Notes: generated by a model from the sequence alone, not told the origin. Positions 16,220-29,047 are shown, counted from the stretch's first letter. The stretch: 64,000 bases of DNA from AC-32 sp963754265 (GCA_963754265.1 CAVWFB010000011.1:1-64000), one strand, 5' to 3'. Program-made: numbers and translations.

Positions 16220-17083
16220 GTGGCGCTGCTCGCGCTCATCGCGGTCACCGTGGTCTGGGGCGTCACGTTCGTCCAGGTCAAGGACGCGGTCGAGATCTAC
16301 CCGCTGTTCGCGTTCCTGGCCGTGCGCTACGCGATCGCGACGGGCGTGCTCGGGCTGGTCGGAGCACGGCGGGTCCGGACCCTGGGCCGCTCGGGCTTCG
16401 TCGCGGGCGGGGTGCTCGGCGTCCTGCTCGGCGTCGGGATCGGGCTGCAGACGGCGGGGCTCGAGCGGACGACAGTCTCCAGCACGGGCTTCATCACCGG
16501 TCTCTACGTCGTCCTGACCCCGCTCTTCGGCCTCGTGCTCTTCCGGACGCGGGTCGGGGCCGAGGTCTGGCTCGGGGTCGTTCTCTCCGTGGTCGGGCTC
16601 GGGATGCTCTCGGGAGTCCAGGTCGGGTCGACGACGGGCGACCTGCTCGTCCTCGCCTCCACCTCCGCCCAGGCGCTCCAGATCGTGATGGTGGAGCGCT
16701 ACGCGAACCGGTACGACGCGATCGCGCTCACGCTCGTCGAGATGGCGACCTGCTTTCTCGGGTTCCTCGTGATCGCGATCGCCCTCGGCGACCTCTCGGT
16801 GCCGCGCGGCTGGACGGTCTGGGGGGCGTTGATCGTGACCGGTGTCTTCGCGAGCGCGTTCGCGTTCCTGATCCAGATCTGGGCCCAGCGCCGGATCAGC
16901 GCTGCCCGGATCGCCCTCGTCTTCGCACTCGAGACGGTCTGGGCCGGCTTCTTCGGCTTCGTCCTCGACGGCGACCGTCTCGGGTGGCTCGGCTGGGGCG
17001 GCTGCGCCGCCATCCTCGCGGGGATCGTGGTCGCGGAGCCCGCTGCGGCAGGCGTGCTGCGGCGTCTTGCCCGACGCCCCTAA
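16220..17083 (+). CDS. EamA/DMT-superfamily transporter
   Basis: A 287-residue inner-membrane protein with ten hydrophobic segments in two five-helix EamA repeats. It starts LIAVTVVWGVTFVQVKDAVE and has the typical loop LGVGIGLQTAGLERTTVSSTGFITGLYVVLTPLF in the first half and ALETVWAGFFGFVL in the second. Such proteins export metabolites or amino acids; the substrate cannot be predicted. It precedes the heat-shock operon but ends 65 bp before dnaK, which has its own promoter. Confidence 0.88.
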   Translation: MALLALIAVTVVWGVTFVQVKDAVEIYPLFAFLAVRYAIATGVLGLVGARRVRTLGRSGFVAGGVLGVLLGVGIGLQTAGLERTTVSSTGFITGLYVVLTPLFGLVLFRTRVGAEVWLGVVLSVVGLGMLSGVQVGSTTGDLLVLASTSAQALQIVMVERYANRYDAIALTLVEMATCFLGFLVIAIALGDLSVPRGWTVWGALIVTGVFASAFAFLIQIWAQRRISAARIALVFALETVWAGFFGFVLDGDRLGWLGWGGCAAILAGIVVAEPAAAGVLRRLARRP

Positions 17084-17103
17084 AGGCCTGGCGAGACACT
17101 TGC

Positions 17104-17130
17104 TACTATCAGACTAAGATTTTCTCAGTC
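17104..17130 (+). promoter_or_regulatory. dnaK promoter with inverted-repeat operator
   Basis: TACTAT (17104-17109), preceded by TGC as in an extended -10, predicts a start near 17116. Directly over this lies an inverted repeat, GACTAAGA (17112-17119) and TCTCAGTC (17123-17130), with one mismatch and a 3-bp spacer. It is a good candidate site for the HspR encoded downstream. However, it does not match the known actinobacterial HAIR sequence (CTTGAGT-N7-ACTCAAG). Confidence 0.5.
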
Positions 17131-17148
17131 AACAAAGGAGCATTCAAC

Positions 17149-19052
<1,904 letters not shown>

Positions 19053-19056
<4 letters not shown>

Positions 19057-19556
19057 ACGAGCACCAGGCTGACGCCCCTGAGCACACGATCGAGGAACGG
19101 CTCGCGGCGCTCGAGGCGGAGCGGGACGAGTACCTGAACGACCTCAAGCGCGTCGCCGCCGAGTTCGAGAACTACCGCAAGCGGGTCCTGCGCGACCAGG
19201 AGAGCCTGGTCGCGCGGGCCCACGAGCGGCTGGTGAGGGAGCTCCTGCCCGTGCTCGACGATCTGGAGCGGGCGCTGGCAGCGGCCGAGGAGCACGAGGA
19301 GGCGAAGCTGGAGGAGGGCGTCCGGCTCGTGCACCGCGAGCTCAAGGACGCGCTAGATCGCGAGGGCGTCGCCGAGATCGAGACGGAGGGGCACTTCGAT
19401 CCGCACGTCCACGAGGCGCTGCTCTCGCAGCCCTCGGAGGCGGAGGAGGGCTCGGTGCTCGAGGTGCTGCAGAAGGGCTACAAGCTGGGCGACCACGTTC
19501 TGCGACCCGCCCGCGTCGTGGTGGCCGCCCCACGGGGCGAGGCCGATGCCGGTTAA
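19053..19556 (+). CDS. grpE: Nucleotide exchange factor GrpE
   Basis: A 167-residue DnaK nucleotide-exchange factor. An N-terminal charged coiled coil (about residues 10-60, EERLAALEAERDEYLNDLKR) leads to FENYRKRVLRDQES and a C-terminal beta domain ending VLEVLQKGYKLGDHVLRPARVVVA, the family's best-conserved motif. The GTG start overlaps the dnaK stop (GTGA), and the end overlaps dnaJ by 11 bp. Confidence 0.95.
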
Positions 19557-20643
19557 GGACCTCTACGAGACGCTGGGCGTCGCACGTGCGGCCGGCCAGG
19601 ACGAGATCAAGAAGGCCTACCGCAAGCTCGCCCGCCAGTACCACCCGGACGCGAACCCGGGCGACGCCTCCGCCGAGGAGCGCTTCAAGGAGGTGCAGTC
19701 GGCCTACGACGTGCTCTCCGATCCCGACAAGCGCAAGCAGTACGACACGTTCGGCTCGGCGAACGGGCGTGGCCCGGGCGGGCCCGGACCGGCGGGCGGG
19801 TTCCGCTTCGACACCGAGGGGTTCGATCTCGGCGATCTGGGAGACCTGTTCGGCGGCCTCTTCGGGTCTCGCGGGGGCGCGCCCAGGCAGGAGCGCGGTC
19901 AGCGGGGGCACGACCTCGAGGTCGAGGTCCGGCTCTCGTTCGAGGACTCGCTGCGCGGCGTCGAGACGACGATCCCCGTCGAGCTCGAGACCTCCTGCCG
20001 CGAGTGCGGCGGCTCCGGCGCCAAGCCCGGCACGGCGCCGACGCTCTGCCCGGAGTGCCACGGGCGCGGAGTAAAGGCCGAGAGCCAGGGTCTGTTCGCG
20101 CTCTCGCAGCCGTGCCAGCGCTGCCGCGGCAACGGCACCGTGATCGAGGACCCGTGCCCGAACTGCCGCGGCACCGGTCGCGAGCGGCGCACGAAGCGCT
20201 ACACGGTCAAGATTCCCGCGGGCGTGAAGGACGGCTCACGGATCCGCCTGCGCGGCAAGGGCGAGGCGGGGTGGGGCGGGGCGGAGGCGGGCGACCTGTT
20301 CGTCGTCACGCGCGTCACGCCCTCGAAGCTCTTCACCCGCCGCGGCGACGACCTGGTCGTCGACGTGCCGGTCACGTATCCGGAAGCTGCGCTCGGCGCG
20401 ACTATCAAGGTTCCCACTCCGGACGGGAAGGTGACCGTGAAGGTCAAGCCAGGCACCGAGGACGGAACGTTGCTGCGCGTGAAGGGCAAGGGCGCGCCGA
20501 AGCTGAAGGGCTCCGGCAAGGGCGACCTGCTCGCGCGCGTGAAGCTGACGGTGCCGAAGAAGATGGGCAAGGCCGAGCGCGAGGCCGTCGAGGCGCTGGG
20601 AAAGGCCACGCGCGAGAACCCGCGCGAGGGGCTGGTCTCGTGA
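19546..20643 (+). CDS. dnaJ: Chaperone DnaJ (Hsp40)
   Basis: A 365-residue type I J-protein. The J domain (residues 1-70) has HPD in YHPDANPGD. A Gly/Phe region follows. The zinc domain carries four CxxCxGxG repeats (CRECGGSG, CPECHGRG, CQRCRGNG, CPNCRGTG). The C-terminal domains include VTVKVKPGTEDGTLLRVKGKG. It stimulates DnaK ATPase and delivers substrates. ATG start lies inside grpE. Confidence 0.97.
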   Translation: MPVKDLYETLGVARAAGQDEIKKAYRKLARQYHPDANPGDASAEERFKEVQSAYDVLSDPDKRKQYDTFGSANGRGPGGPGPAGGFRFDTEGFDLGDLGDLFGGLFGSRGGAPRQERGQRGHDLEVEVRLSFEDSLRGVETTIPVELETSCRECGGSGAKPGTAPTLCPECHGRGVKAESQGLFALSQPCQRCRGNGTVIEDPCPNCRGTGRERRTKRYTVKIPAGVKDGSRIRLRGKGEAGWGGAEAGDLFVVTRVTPSKLFTRRGDDLVVDVPVTYPEAALGATIKVPTPDGKVTVKVKPGTEDGTLLRVKGKGAPKLKGSGKGDLLARVKLTVPKKMGKAEREAVEALGKATRENPREGLVS

Positions 20644-20849
20644 ACAGGGCCTTCGGCTTTGGAATCGGCTCGCTACTCGCCGGCATCGGCCTCTACGTGG
20701 CGGTGAGCGTGGTCGCGCTCCACCGCTACGACGGCCACACGCGACCGACGTGGCTGTCGCTGGCATCGATCGTCGCCGCCGGCCTTGTCACCGTCGGCCT
20801 GCTCGTGATGGCCAACGTCGCAGTCCGCGTCTACCGGGAGCGAAGCTGA
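20640..20849 (+). CDS. Small two-helix membrane protein in the heat-shock operon
   Basis: A 69-residue protein with two hydrophobic segments, LLAGIGLYVAVSVVAL and ASIVAAGLVTVGLLVMANVAV, separated by a short polar loop. The GTG overlaps the dnaJ stop (GTGA) and the stop overlaps the hspR ATG (TGATG), so it is translated between the two. It is not a known chaperone component. Its tight coupling suggests a real gene that is induced with the operon. No family recognised. Confidence 0.75.
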   Translation: MNRAFGFGIGSLLAGIGLYVAVSVVALHRYDGHTRPTWLSLASIVAAGLVTVGLLVMANVAVRVYRERS

Positions 20850-21207
20850 TGGACGACCGGCCGCGCTACATGATCTCCGTCGCCGCCGAGCTCGTGGGCA
20901 TGCACCCGCAGACGCTGCGCATGTACGAGCAGAAGGGGCTCGTGCGGCCGAAGCGGACCGCGGGGAACACCCGCCTCTATTCCGAGGCCGATCTCGAGCG
21001 GCTGCGGCTGATCCAGCGACTCACGACCGAGCTCGGGCTCAACCTCGCCGGCGTGGAAGCCGTGCTCGGGCTCGAGGAGCAGCTGCAGGGGATGCAGGCT
21101 CGGATGGAACGGCTCGAGCGCGAGATGCGCGACGCGATCCAGCAGGTGCACAAGCAGTACCGGCGCGAGCTCGTGCTCTACGACCCGACCCGACTACCCA
21201 CACCGAG

Positions 21208-21226
<19 letters not shown>
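20849..21226 (+). CDS. hspR: Heat-shock repressor HspR, MerR family
   Basis: A 125-residue MerR-type regulator. It starts PRYMISVAAELVGMHPQTLRMYEQKGLVRPKRT, a winged helix-turn-helix typical of HspR, then NTRLYSEADLERLRLIQRL, and ends in a coiled-coil (EEQLQGMQARMERLEREMR). HspR represses dnaK operons in Actinobacteria, using DnaK as co-repressor, so this gene should close a feedback loop on its own operon. The ATG is coupled to the small membrane gene. Its last 19 bp overlap clpB. Confidence 0.93.
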
Positions 21227-23679
<2,453 letters not shown>

Positions 23680-23684
23680 GCGGT

Positions 23685-23690
23685 TACCGT
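23685..23690 (+). promoter_or_regulatory. -10 box TACCGT of a leaderless promoter
   Basis: TACCGT is followed by TCTCTC (six bases) and GTG at 23697, only 17 bases after the clpB stop. Confidence 0.45.
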
Positions 23691-23696
23691 TCTCTC

Positions 23697-24473
23697 GTGG
23701 CCAGGAAGCGCACCACCGAGCCGTTGCCGCCGCCCCTGCCCCCGGAGACCCGGACGGTCGGGCAGGTCGTGGCCGAGGCGCTTCGTTTCTACGGCCGCCG
23801 CTTCTGGCCGGCGCTCGCCCTCGGCCTGCCGATCGGCGTCTTCGGCGGGGGCGTCTCGGCGCTGGACGGTCGAACCCAGGAGATCGTCAGCATCGCGGTC
23901 GGCGCGCCGCTCGTGACGCTGTCGTACGTGGGCGCCGCCGTGCTCGTCGCAGAGAGGCCGGTGGAGTGGCGGCGAGTCCTGACTGCGTTTGTCGCCGGGC
24001 TGATCGTGTTCGTCCCGTTCCCGGCGCTCGTCTACTTCTATGTGCTCCCGGCGATCGCCTGGCTCGCGCTCGTCGGCCTCTGCGTGCCCGCCGCGGTGTT
24101 CGAGGGCGGCGGCGTGGGCGAGTCGCTCAGACGCGGCTACCGGCTCGGGCGGGCGGACTACGTCCATTCGCTCGGATCGATGGCGACGCTCGGCATCACC
24201 TTCTACCTCGCGACTCGGGTGATGGCCCTGGCACTCAATGCCGGCAGCGGCCAGGCGGCGGAGATCGCGCGGCCGGTGGCCGAAGGCGTTCTCTGGCCCG
24301 TCGTCGTGCTCGGGTCGTGCCTGCTCTACTTCGACCAGGTCGCCCGGTTAGAGTCGGGCCCCCGACGGAGGAGGAGCCGCGATGCCGACCTACATCATGC
24401 TCACGAGCCTGACCGCCCAGGGCGTGCAGACCCTGAAGGCGAACCCCGACCGGCTACGGGAGGTCAACCGTGA
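23697..24473 (+). CDS. Hypothetical membrane protein
   Basis: A 258-residue protein with about five hydrophobic segments (for example FWPALALGLPIGVFGGGVSAL, VAGLIVFVPFPALVYFYVLPAI). The arrangement with a GLCVPAAVFEGGGVGESLRRGYRLGRADYVHSLG-type segment recalls membrane proteins of the YciC/DUF975 type, but this is a loose likeness. The frame stays open through the start of the next gene, giving an arginine-rich, hydrophilic tail of about 35 residues that overlaps it by 92 bp. The true C-terminus may be shorter if a base is missing. Confidence 0.65.
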   Translation: MARKRTTEPLPPPLPPETRTVGQVVAEALRFYGRRFWPALALGLPIGVFGGGVSALDGRTQEIVSIAVGAPLVTLSYVGAAVLVAERPVEWRRVLTAFVAGLIVFVPFPALVYFYVLPAIAWLALVGLCVPAAVFEGGGVGESLRRGYRLGRADYVHSLGSMATLGITFYLATRVMALALNAGSGQAAEIARPVAEGVLWPVVVLGSCLLYFDQVARLESGPRRRRSRDADLHHAHEPDRPGRADPEGEPRPATGGQP

Positions 24474-24666
24474 CGTCGAGGAGCTCGGCGCGAAGGTCGT
24501 GCACCAATGGGCGACGCTCGGGCCGTTCGACTTCGTCAACGTCGTCGAGGCGCCGGACGCCGAGACGATCGCCAGGGTCTCGGTCGCTCTCGGTGCCCGC
24601 GGGAGCGCGAAGCTCCAGACGCTGACCGCGCTCTCGATCGACCAGTTCCTCGGGTCGGTCAGCTAG
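24382..24666 (+). CDS. GYD-domain protein
   Basis: A 94-residue small domain protein beginning PTYIMLTSLTAQGVQTLKANPDR, with GPFDFVNVVEAPDAETIARV in the middle, matching the GYD family (PF08734). These ferredoxin-fold proteins have no established function. A strong GGAGGAG ribosome site lies before the ATG, inside the upstream gene. Its end overlaps the convergent psuG by 8 bp. Confidence 0.82.
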   Translation: MPTYIMLTSLTAQGVQTLKANPDRLREVNRDVEELGAKVVHQWATLGPFDFVNVVEAPDAETIARVSVALGARGSAKLQTLTALSIDQFLGSVS

Positions 24667-25558
24667 CGACGAACGCTACGGCGACCTCGGCGGCGAGGCC
24701 GGCGTTCGCCACGATCAGGTCACGGTTGACGGCGAGCGTGCGCCCGCCGCTGCGCTCGTGCAGGAACGAGAGCACGAACGGAGTCACCTCCTGGCCGGTC
24801 ACACCGCGCTGCGCCGCGGCGTTGAGCGCCTCCTCGATGAGGGCATCAGCATCGTCGACCACCTCGTCGGCCACTCGGCCGAGCAGGAGAGCCGCTCCGC
24901 CGAGCTCCCAGTGTGCCCGCGCGATCCGCGCCGCCTCCGCGGCCTCTTCGACTCGGGCGGAGACGGGTGGCCCGTCGCCTGCGCTGTAGAAGCGAGGAAG
25001 CGTGTCCGTCCGGAAGCCCAGCGCCGGCACGCCGAGCGTCTCGAGCAGCTCGGCGGTTCCGGGGACGTCGAGCAGCGACTTGACTCCCGAGGAGACGACG
25101 AGCGCTTGGGTACGCGCGAGCTCCGCGAGGTCGGCGGAGACGTCGGGCCGCTCGGCGAAGCCGCGGTGCACGCCTCCGATCCCGCCGGTGCCCATGAAGC
25201 GGATCCCTGTCGCCCGGCACGCGGCGAGCGTCCCGCCGACCGTGGTCGCTCCGAGCGCGCCCTGAGCCACACAGGCGGCGAGGTCGCGGGGCCCCGCCTT
25301 GCGAGCGTCGGAGCCAGCGTCGCCGAAGTGCGCCAACTCCGCCTCGTCGAGGCCGACGACGATCGCGCCGTCGAGGACACCGACCGTTGCGGGCACGGCT
25401 CCCTCGGACCTGACCGACGCCTCGGCCTCGAGCCCCACCTCCACCCCCACCCCGGGAGGGAACCCGTGTGCGACGAGCGTAGTCTCGAGCGCGACGACGG
25501 GACCGCCGTCGTGGAGGGCTTGGGACACCTCCGGCGCGATTCGGAGCAATTCGGTCAC
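24659..25558 (-). CDS. psuG: Pseudouridine-5'-phosphate glycosidase
   Basis: A 299-residue enzyme that splits pseudouridine-5'-phosphate into uracil and ribose-5-phosphate. Signature motifs are VVALETTLVAHGFP (near residue 19, active-site Glu), GTGGIGGVHRG (about residue 120) and VVSSGVKSLLDVPGT with the active-site lysine. The GTG overlaps the stop of the kinase gene (GTGA), so the two are coupled as psuK-psuG, a complete route for recycling pseudouridine from RNA turnover. Confidence 0.95.
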   Translation of the reverse strand: MTELLRIAPEVSQALHDGGPVVALETTLVAHGFPPGVGVEVGLEAEASVRSEGAVPATVGVLDGAIVVGLDEAELAHFGDAGSDARKAGPRDLAACVAQGALGATTVGGTLAACRATGIRFMGTGGIGGVHRGFAERPDVSADLAELARTQALVVSSGVKSLLDVPGTAELLETLGVPALGFRTDTLPRFYSAGDGPPVSARVEEAAEAARIARAHWELGGAALLLGRVADEVVDDADALIEEALNAAAQRGVTGQEVTPFVLSFLHERSGGRTLAVNRDLIVANAGLAAEVAVAFVAS

Positions 25559-26388
25559 GGAACCGCCCCGAGCTGCCCCACACAGCGAGCTGCCGCCTCG
25601 AGGCCGAGCTCGATGTCGCCGACGAGGAAGCCGGCCGCGAGCGCGTCGCCGGCCCCGGTGGTGTCGACGACCGCAGAACCCAGCGGCACGTGTTCCTCGA
25701 CGCCCTCTGCCGTCCTCACCTCGACGCCGCGTGAGCCACGCTTGACGACCGCGGTCTCGGCGAGCGCGTAGGCGCCGCCGACCATCTCCCACTCGGGCTC
25801 GTTCGCGAAGACCATGTCGGGACCGAGAGCGTCTAGGTTTGCGCGGAATCGCTCCGCGCCGTAGTCGCGGATCGAGCTCCACGACGACAGGTCGACACTG
25901 ATCGCGGCCCCCCGAGACCGCGCAAGACGCGCCGCCGCGAGGGCCGCCTCCGCGATCGGCTCCGCCAGGAGGCTGTAGCCCGAGACGTGCAGTCGAGAAC
26001 AGCCCTCGAACCAGGCGGGGTCGAGCTCTTCTGCGGAGAGCTCCGGCGAGACGCCGCGGTCGGTTGCCATCGTCCGCTCTCCGTCGGCCGCGACGAGCGC
26101 GACGACGACGCCGGTCCGGCCAGCGACGACTGGTCCGACGAGCTCGACGCCGCGCGCGTCCAGAAGCGAGCGCACCAGAGCACCGGCAGTGTCGTCGCCG
26201 CTCTTGGCCACGCACCGCGCCCTCGACCCGAGCTCCGCGACCCAGGCGGCGACGTTGGCGGCCTGGCCGCCGGTCGCCAGGCGTGTCTCCACCGGGCTGT
26301 CGGCGCCGGGCGCGAGCGGCTCGGCCGTCCGGACGACGACGTCCAGCAGCACGTCGCCGAGGGTGCAGATCACCGCCGTGGAGCTCAT
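25555..26388 (-). CDS. psuK: PfkB-family kinase, probable pseudouridine kinase
   Basis: A 277-residue ribokinase-family enzyme with the two PfkB signatures, TGGQAANVAAWVAELGSR (near residue 39) and DTTGAGDALAAGFLVG near the C-terminus, the latter with the catalytic aspartate. Coupling to psuG makes pseudouridine the likely substrate. Two in-frame ATGs exist (26394, 26388). The second is favoured because GAAGG lies seven bases before it. A shorter intergenic region separates it from a divergent small gene. Confidence 0.88.
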   Translation of the reverse strand: MSSTAVICTLGDVLLDVVVRTAEPLAPGADSPVETRLATGGQAANVAAWVAELGSRARCVAKSGDDTAGALVRSLLDARGVELVGPVVAGRTGVVVALVAADGERTMATDRGVSPELSAEELDPAWFEGCSRLHVSGYSLLAEPIAEAALAAARLARSRGAAISVDLSSWSSIRDYGAERFRANLDALGPDMVFANEPEWEMVGGAYALAETAVVKRGSRGVEVRTAEGVEEHVPLGSAVVDTTGAGDALAAGFLVGDIELGLEAAARCVGQLGAVP

Positions 26389-26400
26389 GGCCATGCCTTC

Positions 26401-26406
26401 TACAAT
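26401..26406 (+). promoter_or_regulatory. -10 box TACAAT of a leaderless promoter
   Basis: TACAAT, close to consensus, is followed by six bases and the ATG at 26413. Confidence 0.55.
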
Positions 26407-26412
26407 CGTGGC

Positions 26413-26598
26413 ATGGACCGCGAATCGCAGTCGGGGCGGCTGCGCTCCTTTCTGATCGGCAGCCTCGTGGGCGCCTCCGCCGCACTCGCCGCCGCCCGGC
26501 GCAAGCGGTCGCGAAGGCGGGAGACGCCACCCGGTCTCGCGGCCTTCGAGGACGCGCCCTGCTACCGGGAGACCCTGGAGCGCGAACGGCGCGCGTGA
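26413..26598 (+). CDS. Small hypothetical protein with one hydrophobic segment
   Basis: A 61-residue protein. Residues about 12-28 (FLIGSLVGASAALAAA) form one short membrane-type helix, followed by a basic run RRKRSRRR and a charged tail. The layout resembles small YtxH-like proteins, but the match is too short for a family call. A near-consensus -10 box at fixed distance supports a real gene. It is divergent from psuK. Confidence 0.6.
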   Translation: MDRESQSGRLRSFLIGSLVGASAALAAARRKRSRRRETPPGLAAFEDAPCYRETLERERRA

Positions 26599-26643
26599 CG
26601 CCCTCGGGCGTAAACGGCGACAGGCGACGCCTGAGGCCGTTGC

Positions 26644-26649
26644 TAATGT
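26644..26649 (+). promoter_or_regulatory. -10 box TAATGT of a leaderless promoter
   Basis: TAATGT is followed by six bases and the GTG at 26656. Confidence 0.5.
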
Positions 26650-26655
26650 CCGAAC

Positions 26656-26925
26656 GTGCCTATCTACGAGTACCGTTGTCCGAACGGGCACGTTTTCGAG
26701 CTCCTCCAGCGCATGGGCGACGCCCCGCCGGAGGTCTGCGAGGTGTGCGGCGAGGGGCCGGTGGAGCGGGTGCTCTACCCCGTGGCGGTCCACTTCAAGG
26801 GCTCGGGCTTCTACTCGACGGACTACGGCCGCGGGTCGGGCAAGAAGGACGCGCCGTCGACCGACGGTGCCGGTGAAGGCGACTCGAAGAAGCCGAAGGA
26901 GAAGAAGGAAGCGGCCGAGGCCTAG
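26656..26925 (+). CDS. FmdB-family zinc-ribbon protein
   Basis: An 89-residue protein that starts PIYEYRCPNGHVFELLQRM and has CEVCGEG, the zinc ribbon of the FmdB/putative regulatory family. VHFKGSGFYSTDYG is the family's second conserved block. The tail is rich in lysine and glutamate. Role unclear; proposed as a regulator or metal-binding accessory. It overlaps the convergent LCP gene by 4 bp at the stops. Confidence 0.88.
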   Translation: MPIYEYRCPNGHVFELLQRMGDAPPEVCEVCGEGPVERVLYPVAVHFKGSGFYSTDYGRGSGKKDAPSTDGAGEGDSKKPKEKKEAAEA

Positions 26926-28109
26926 GAGCCTGTGGGGCTCCCGAGCAAGCAGCCCGGCGGATAGGTGTCGCCGGTCGGAGCGGGCGGCTGAACCGCCGAC
27001 TTGCCGAGCACCATCAGGATCACCTTCGCGTTGTCCTCGCTCGGGGTGATGTCGCCGCCGGTCGAGATGCCGCCGAGCCTGCAGTGGATCGTGCGGCCGG
27101 CCCGGAACTTCACCCAACCCAGCGACAGGAACTGGTTCGCGGACAGGTCGGTCGCGAGCGGCTTGAGCAGGTCCCCGCCGATCAACGGCATCCTCATGAA
27201 GGTGTCGAAGCTCGCGAGCTTGCTCATCAGCGCCTGGATGACCTGCTGATTGCGCTCGCCGCGCGTGATGTCGCTCTCGGCCGGGTTGAGCAGGTTCTTC
27301 CGAACGCGTGAGTAGATGAGCGCCCGGCGGCCGTTCAGATGCTGCCGGCCTTTGGCGAAGCGCCAGCCCGGCCAGCGGGCGCAGCGGGCCGCGGTGCCGT
27401 AGGGGCAGTCGAACTTCGACAGGATCGGGCCGCTGACGGTGACGTCGATGCCGCCGATCTTGTCGATCAGATCTTTGAACTCGGCGAAGTTCACCACCAC
27501 GAGGTGGTTGACCGGGATGTCGGTGTACGCCGAGACGGTGCGCGCCGCGAGTCGTGGCCCGCCGACCTGGAAGGCGGTGTTGATCTTGCTGGCCCCGTAA
27601 CCCGGGATCTCGACGCGCAGGTCGCGTGGGATCGAGAGGTAGTAGAGCCGCCCGTGGTCGGGATCGGTGCGCAGGAGCGTGATCGAGTCGGAGTGCCGGT
27701 CGCCGCTGCGCGAGGACGCCAGCGAATGGTCGGTGCCGAGCAGCAGGATCGAGCTCGGATTCGAGAGCAGCGAGCCCTTGTCCGGCGCGAGCACCGTCTT
27801 GGCCGTCGTCGGAAGCCGCTTGTTCGCGGCGGAGACGCCGTTGCGGAACGTGAGGTACCCGAGCACTCCCCAGGCGACGAAGAAGAGGACGATCAACACG
27901 AGAGCGATCGTGAGCTCGCGGCCCCAGCGGATCCGGCGGGGCCGCCTTACGGTCGGCTTCGGGCCCGGGCCGCGGTAGCGGCTCCTGCCGTCGCGCTCGC
28001 CCCGCGCTCGGGGCGGAGACTTCTCGGGCCTGCCGACCGTCGGGACGCGTCCCTTCGTCCGACCGCCGCGGTAGAGGCGATAGGGCTTCTCTCCGCCGGG
28101 CGAGGCCAT
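26922..28109 (-). CDS. LytR-CpsA-Psr (LCP) family protein
   Basis: A 395-residue membrane-anchored enzyme. A basic cytoplasmic N-terminus (about 65 residues, rich in Arg) is followed by one membrane helix (LTIALVLIVLFFVAWGVLGYL) and an outer LCP domain. Motifs include LLLGTDHS, SDSITLLRTDPDHGRLYYLSIPRDLRVEIPGYG and KINTAFQVGG, with the arginines and aspartates that bind polyprenyl-pyrophosphate. LCP proteins attach glycopolymers to peptidoglycan. Divergent from the ROK kinase gene through a shared -10 region. Confidence 0.93.
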   Translation of the reverse strand: MASPGGEKPYRLYRGGRTKGRVPTVGRPEKSPPRARGERDGRSRYRGPGPKPTVRRPRRIRWGRELTIALVLIVLFFVAWGVLGYLTFRNGVSAANKRLPTTAKTVLAPDKGSLLSNPSSILLLGTDHSLASSRSGDRHSDSITLLRTDPDHGRLYYLSIPRDLRVEIPGYGASKINTAFQVGGPRLAARTVSAYTDIPVNHLVVVNFAEFKDLIDKIGGIDVTVSGPILSKFDCPYGTAARCARWPGWRFAKGRQHLNGRRALIYSRVRKNLLNPAESDITRGERNQQVIQALMSKLASFDTFMRMPLIGGDLLKPLATDLSANQFLSLGWVKFRAGRTIHCRLGGISTGGDITPSEDNAKVILMVLGKSAVQPPAPTGDTYPPGCLLGSPTGS

Positions 28110-28118
28110 TCGGCGGCG

Positions 28119-28125
28119 TATGGTA
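28119..28125. promoter_or_regulatory. Shared divergent -10 box, TATGGTA
   Basis: TATGGT on the + strand lies eight bases before the ROK kinase GTG (28133). TACCAT on the - strand lies ten bases before the LCP ATG (28109). Same TANNNTA design as at 3782-3788. Confidence 0.5.
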
Positions 28126-28132
28126 GCCGTGC

Positions 28133-29047
28133 GTGCAGCCGTATCGGGTCATCGGCGTCGACGTCGGGGGGACGAAGACCCTTTTTGCGGTCGTCACTCC
28201 CGAGGGCGCGATCGAGGCACGGTTGGAGCGCCATACGGTCGTCTCGTCGCAGGAGGCCCTGCTCGCCGAGTTGGACGACGGCGTCGAAGAATTGCGCTCG
28301 GCCTACCCCGAGACGACCGCGCTCGGATTCGGGATTCCGTCCCGCATCGACCAGCGCACCGGACGGGCTGTCGCGTCCGTGAACATCCCGCTCACCGACG
28401 TCGACTTTCGCGAGCGGATGCGCGGGCGGCACGGGCTTCCGGTGGCGATCGACAACGACGGGAACGCCGCCGCGATCGCGGAGTGGAGGACAGGCGCCGC
28501 CCGCGGCGCGAGCAACGTGGTGATGCTCACGCTCGGGACCGGCATCGGCGGAGGTCTGATTCTCGGCGGGCGCCCCTACCGGGGGGCGACCGGCAGCGGC
28601 GCCGAGCTCGGCCACATCGTGATCGAGTTCGACGGGCCGCTCTGCGGGTGCGGTGGACGCGGTCACTTCGAGGCTGTGGCCTCCGGGAAGGCGGCGGGCC
28701 AGGTCGCGCAGAAGCTCTACGGCCCGGAGGCGAAGGGCCACGACCTCGTCCGACGGGCAGAGTCGGGCGAGGACGAGGCCGTTCAAGCAATGGCGGCGAT
28801 CGGGCGGCGGCTCGGTGCGGCGATCGCGACCTTCGTGAACATCTTCGAGCCGGAGATCATCGTGATCGGCGGGGGTTTCGGCGCGGCGAGCGAGCTGATG
28901 CTCGGCCCCGCGCGCGAGGTGCTCGCCCGCGACGGCCTCCCGCCTGGGCGCGACACGGTGCGGATCGTGGAGGCGCAGCTCGGCAGCGACGCAGGCGTGA
29001 TCGGCGCCGGGATGATCGCCTTCGAGGCGCTCGACTCGGGAAGCTGA
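28133..29047 (+). CDS. ROK-family sugar kinase, probable glucokinase
   Basis: A 304-residue ROK kinase. N-terminal phosphate motif VIGVDVGGTKTLFAVV, catalytic IDNDGNAAAIAEW (Asp), ATP-side TLGTGIGGGLILGG, and the zinc motif LCGCGGRGHFE in which the usual final cysteine is His. The C-terminal motif IIVIGGGFG completes the fold. Most actinobacterial members phosphorylate glucose. Directly followed by rsmI three bases later. Confidence 0.9.
   Translation: MQPYRVIGVDVGGTKTLFAVVTPEGAIEARLERHTVVSSQEALLAELDDGVEELRSAYPETTALGFGIPSRIDQRTGRAVASVNIPLTDVDFRERMRGRHGLPVAIDNDGNAAAIAEWRTGAARGASNVVMLTLGTGIGGGLILGGRPYRGATGSGAELGHIVIEFDGPLCGCGGRGHFEAVASGKAAGQVAQKLYGPEAKGHDLVRRAESGEDEAVQAMAAIGRRLGAAIATFVNIFEPEIIVIGGGFGAASELMLGPAREVLARDGLPPGRDTVRIVEAQLGSDAGVIGAGMIAFEALDSGS

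Noticed and set aside
17090..17148. Canonical HAIR operator (CTTGAGT-N7-ACTCAAG) at dnaK
   Set aside because: CTTGCTA-N7-ACTAAGA is the closest match and agrees in too few positions; a different inverted repeat fits better.
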